Positions 62,409-64,000 of a stretch of DNA of 64,000 nucleotides are shown piece by piece. The translations under genes and the position numbers were made by a program. The notes below the pieces were generated by a model. That model had not been told where the DNA came from. It was given only the letters and a program-made list of their open reading frames with translations, and searched no databases. The DNA is from Chrysoperla carnea (taxonomy: Eukaryota > Arthropoda > Insecta > Neuroptera > Chrysopidae), in assembly GCF_905475395.1 (NCBI RefSeq), contig NC_058340.1, forward strand, positions 71,898,181 through 71,962,180. The letters are read 5' to 3'. Position 1 is the stretch's first letter. Every line of letters starts with the position of its first letter.

Positions 62409-64000
62409 ATAAGAGGTTGCTATAACTAATCAGTCGGGTGATATAACCTTTGTTAAGGTAAAATCTCCGTTACAGGAGAGCGTCCATAAACTACTAGAGT
62501 TTAATATTGCCAATAGAAAGGCGAACCAAAACATCATTGAAATAAATTTTTGGATAACACGAAAATCTCCGAAAATATTAAGTATTTAAATTTACAAACA
62601 GAAAGAGAGAAGAATAGCACGTGATGACGTCATAACTTGCGATAGCCATAGAGACTACATGTCAAAAGTGGTTTTACAAGTAAAAAGATCAGATCTTGTC
62701 ATCTATTCTCGTACATTTTCAAATTTTAACGAAGATATACATTGAAATCGACATCGGGGCAAAGGCCTATTCAAAAAGAGGGACTAAATTTTTGCTGGAT
62801 ATTATGGCATAAGGAATTTTGTAGTCCGAAAAGTGCGTACTTCTTTATTACACATTATGTTATAGATTTAAAAAAGTTACCTAATTTGATGTAAAATCCA
62901 ACATAGGTAATTTTAAATGACACATACTGAAAAATAGCACGGGAATTTCCAAACAATTATTACCTATATGATCCCATATCTTATTACTATCAAAAAAAAT
63001 ATTAGGTTAAAATCATCATAATATAGAAACACCACGTATTTTTATTATAACGGTTAAAGTTAACGGTACATTAAAAAATTCACAGAAATATTCAGGAAAA
63101 TACACTTTTGGGAAAAATCTTTAATACCTTGATTTAGTAATAACATGGTTATTAAAAAAGTAATTATTGAGTAGTTTTTATTTAAATTTCCATCGATTAC
63201 CTGATTAAATGATTTTTCCCAGAAAATACGGTTTTTTCTTTACAATTAAAACTATGAAAATTATCTAATATTATGAAAGATGTTGAGAACTATCTTAGAG
63301 GGTGTGGCACAAAAATATGGTAAATTTTAAGTTGCAATTAAAATGGAAATGTTAATTTTTTATTATCGCCTCAGAAAAAACAATAAAGATCCCCGCGCTA
63401 TACTTATCAGAAATGCTATCGTCAAACTTTCTGAAACTTTAGGAAAGTGTGAAAGTTAGTTCTAACTGAAAAAATTCAACGGTCTTTTGTAAAGTTTTTG
63501 GTTTTGAAGATGTACCCTTTATCAAAAACCCCCTTTACAAAGTCTTCTAAGGAAATCGTGCCAATCATAAATTAAATTCTGTATGCAAAACTTTAGTTTC
63601 GATTCTAGATTTTAACGATGCTAGACATATCTAAAAAAAAAATACTCTTCTAATCGCTAAATGAGCTTAATTTTTATGTTTATTGAGTCCCTATTACCCT
63701 ATTATTCCTTTTAGAGTATTTAAGTCCTAACTATCCTAAACATTCTTAGCCACGTGGACAATTATTTAAATTTAGACATATCTCGAAAAATACTTTTGAA
63801 TTATTATATGAGTTGAATTTTTTTAATTTTTTTGATATTATTTAGCCTAAATAATCAGAATAATAGCGACATCTTTATTACATTAAAGTACTTAATCAAA
63901 GTGCAACACTACTACTATCAGTGTATATCAATTGAGTGAAATTAAAAAAATGATAAAAGATGGCATTAAGATCGATAAATATTGTGTTCAAAATCCCCCC
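62409..64000. other. Intergenic to the window end, no gene seen
   Basis: AT-rich, no open frame of note. Diverged words of the 288-bp family may occur at about 63600-63840. The final CCCCCC may be incidental. Confidence 0.45.

Overview
The window is insect-like nuclear genomic DNA. It is strongly AT-rich, with spliced genes (canonical GT-AG introns of 55 bp to about 1 kb), long non-coding stretches and many small transposon remnants. The protein sequences point to a neopteran insect; the order cannot be fixed from sequence alone. There is no bacterial-style organisation.

Two protein-coding genes can be modelled completely. On the + strand (13107-19487) lies an atypical soluble guanylate cyclase of the Gyc88E type: 11 coding exons, 959 residues, all phases consistent. 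It contains an H-NOX heme domain, HNOBA region, coiled coil, class III cyclase domain and a Pro/Ser/Thr/Gln-rich tail ending in a possible prenylation motif. On the - strand (28661-25874) lies a five-exon ETS transcription factor of 340 residues (Pointed domain, AT-hook, ETS domain), best matching the ESE/ELF3-EHF type, with a good TATA + Inr promoter, Kozak start and poly(A) signal. The two genes converge tail to tail, about 6.4 kb apart; nothing in the sequence links their functions. A third locus is represented only by a convincing 3'-terminal coding exon on the - strand (46706-46518), whose upstream exons were not found.

Region by region: 1-10.8 kb is non-coding with MITE-like and dispersed repeats. 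10.8-12.8 kb holds two non-LTR retrotransposon relics, one bounded by a 13-bp target-site duplication. 13.1-19.5 kb is the cyclase. 19.5-25.7 kb is intergenic with small inverted- and tandem-repeat elements. 25.7-28.9 kb is the ETS gene. 29-46 kb is repeat-rich intergenic DNA: a dispersed repeat, two foldback elements, a hairpin-bearing tandem array, tRNA-like SINE heads and a 33-bp-TIR MITE. 46.5 kb holds the orphan exon. 47-64 kb contains a mariner-type transposase relic, two hAT-type elements with target duplications, TTAA-ended elements, a tandem 288-bp repeat and further MITEs.

No new multi-gene system is evident. The most informative items are the complete ETS/ESE-like gene with its promoter, the CaaX-like end of the cyclase, the orphan terminal exon, and several transposon insertions with intact boundaries.
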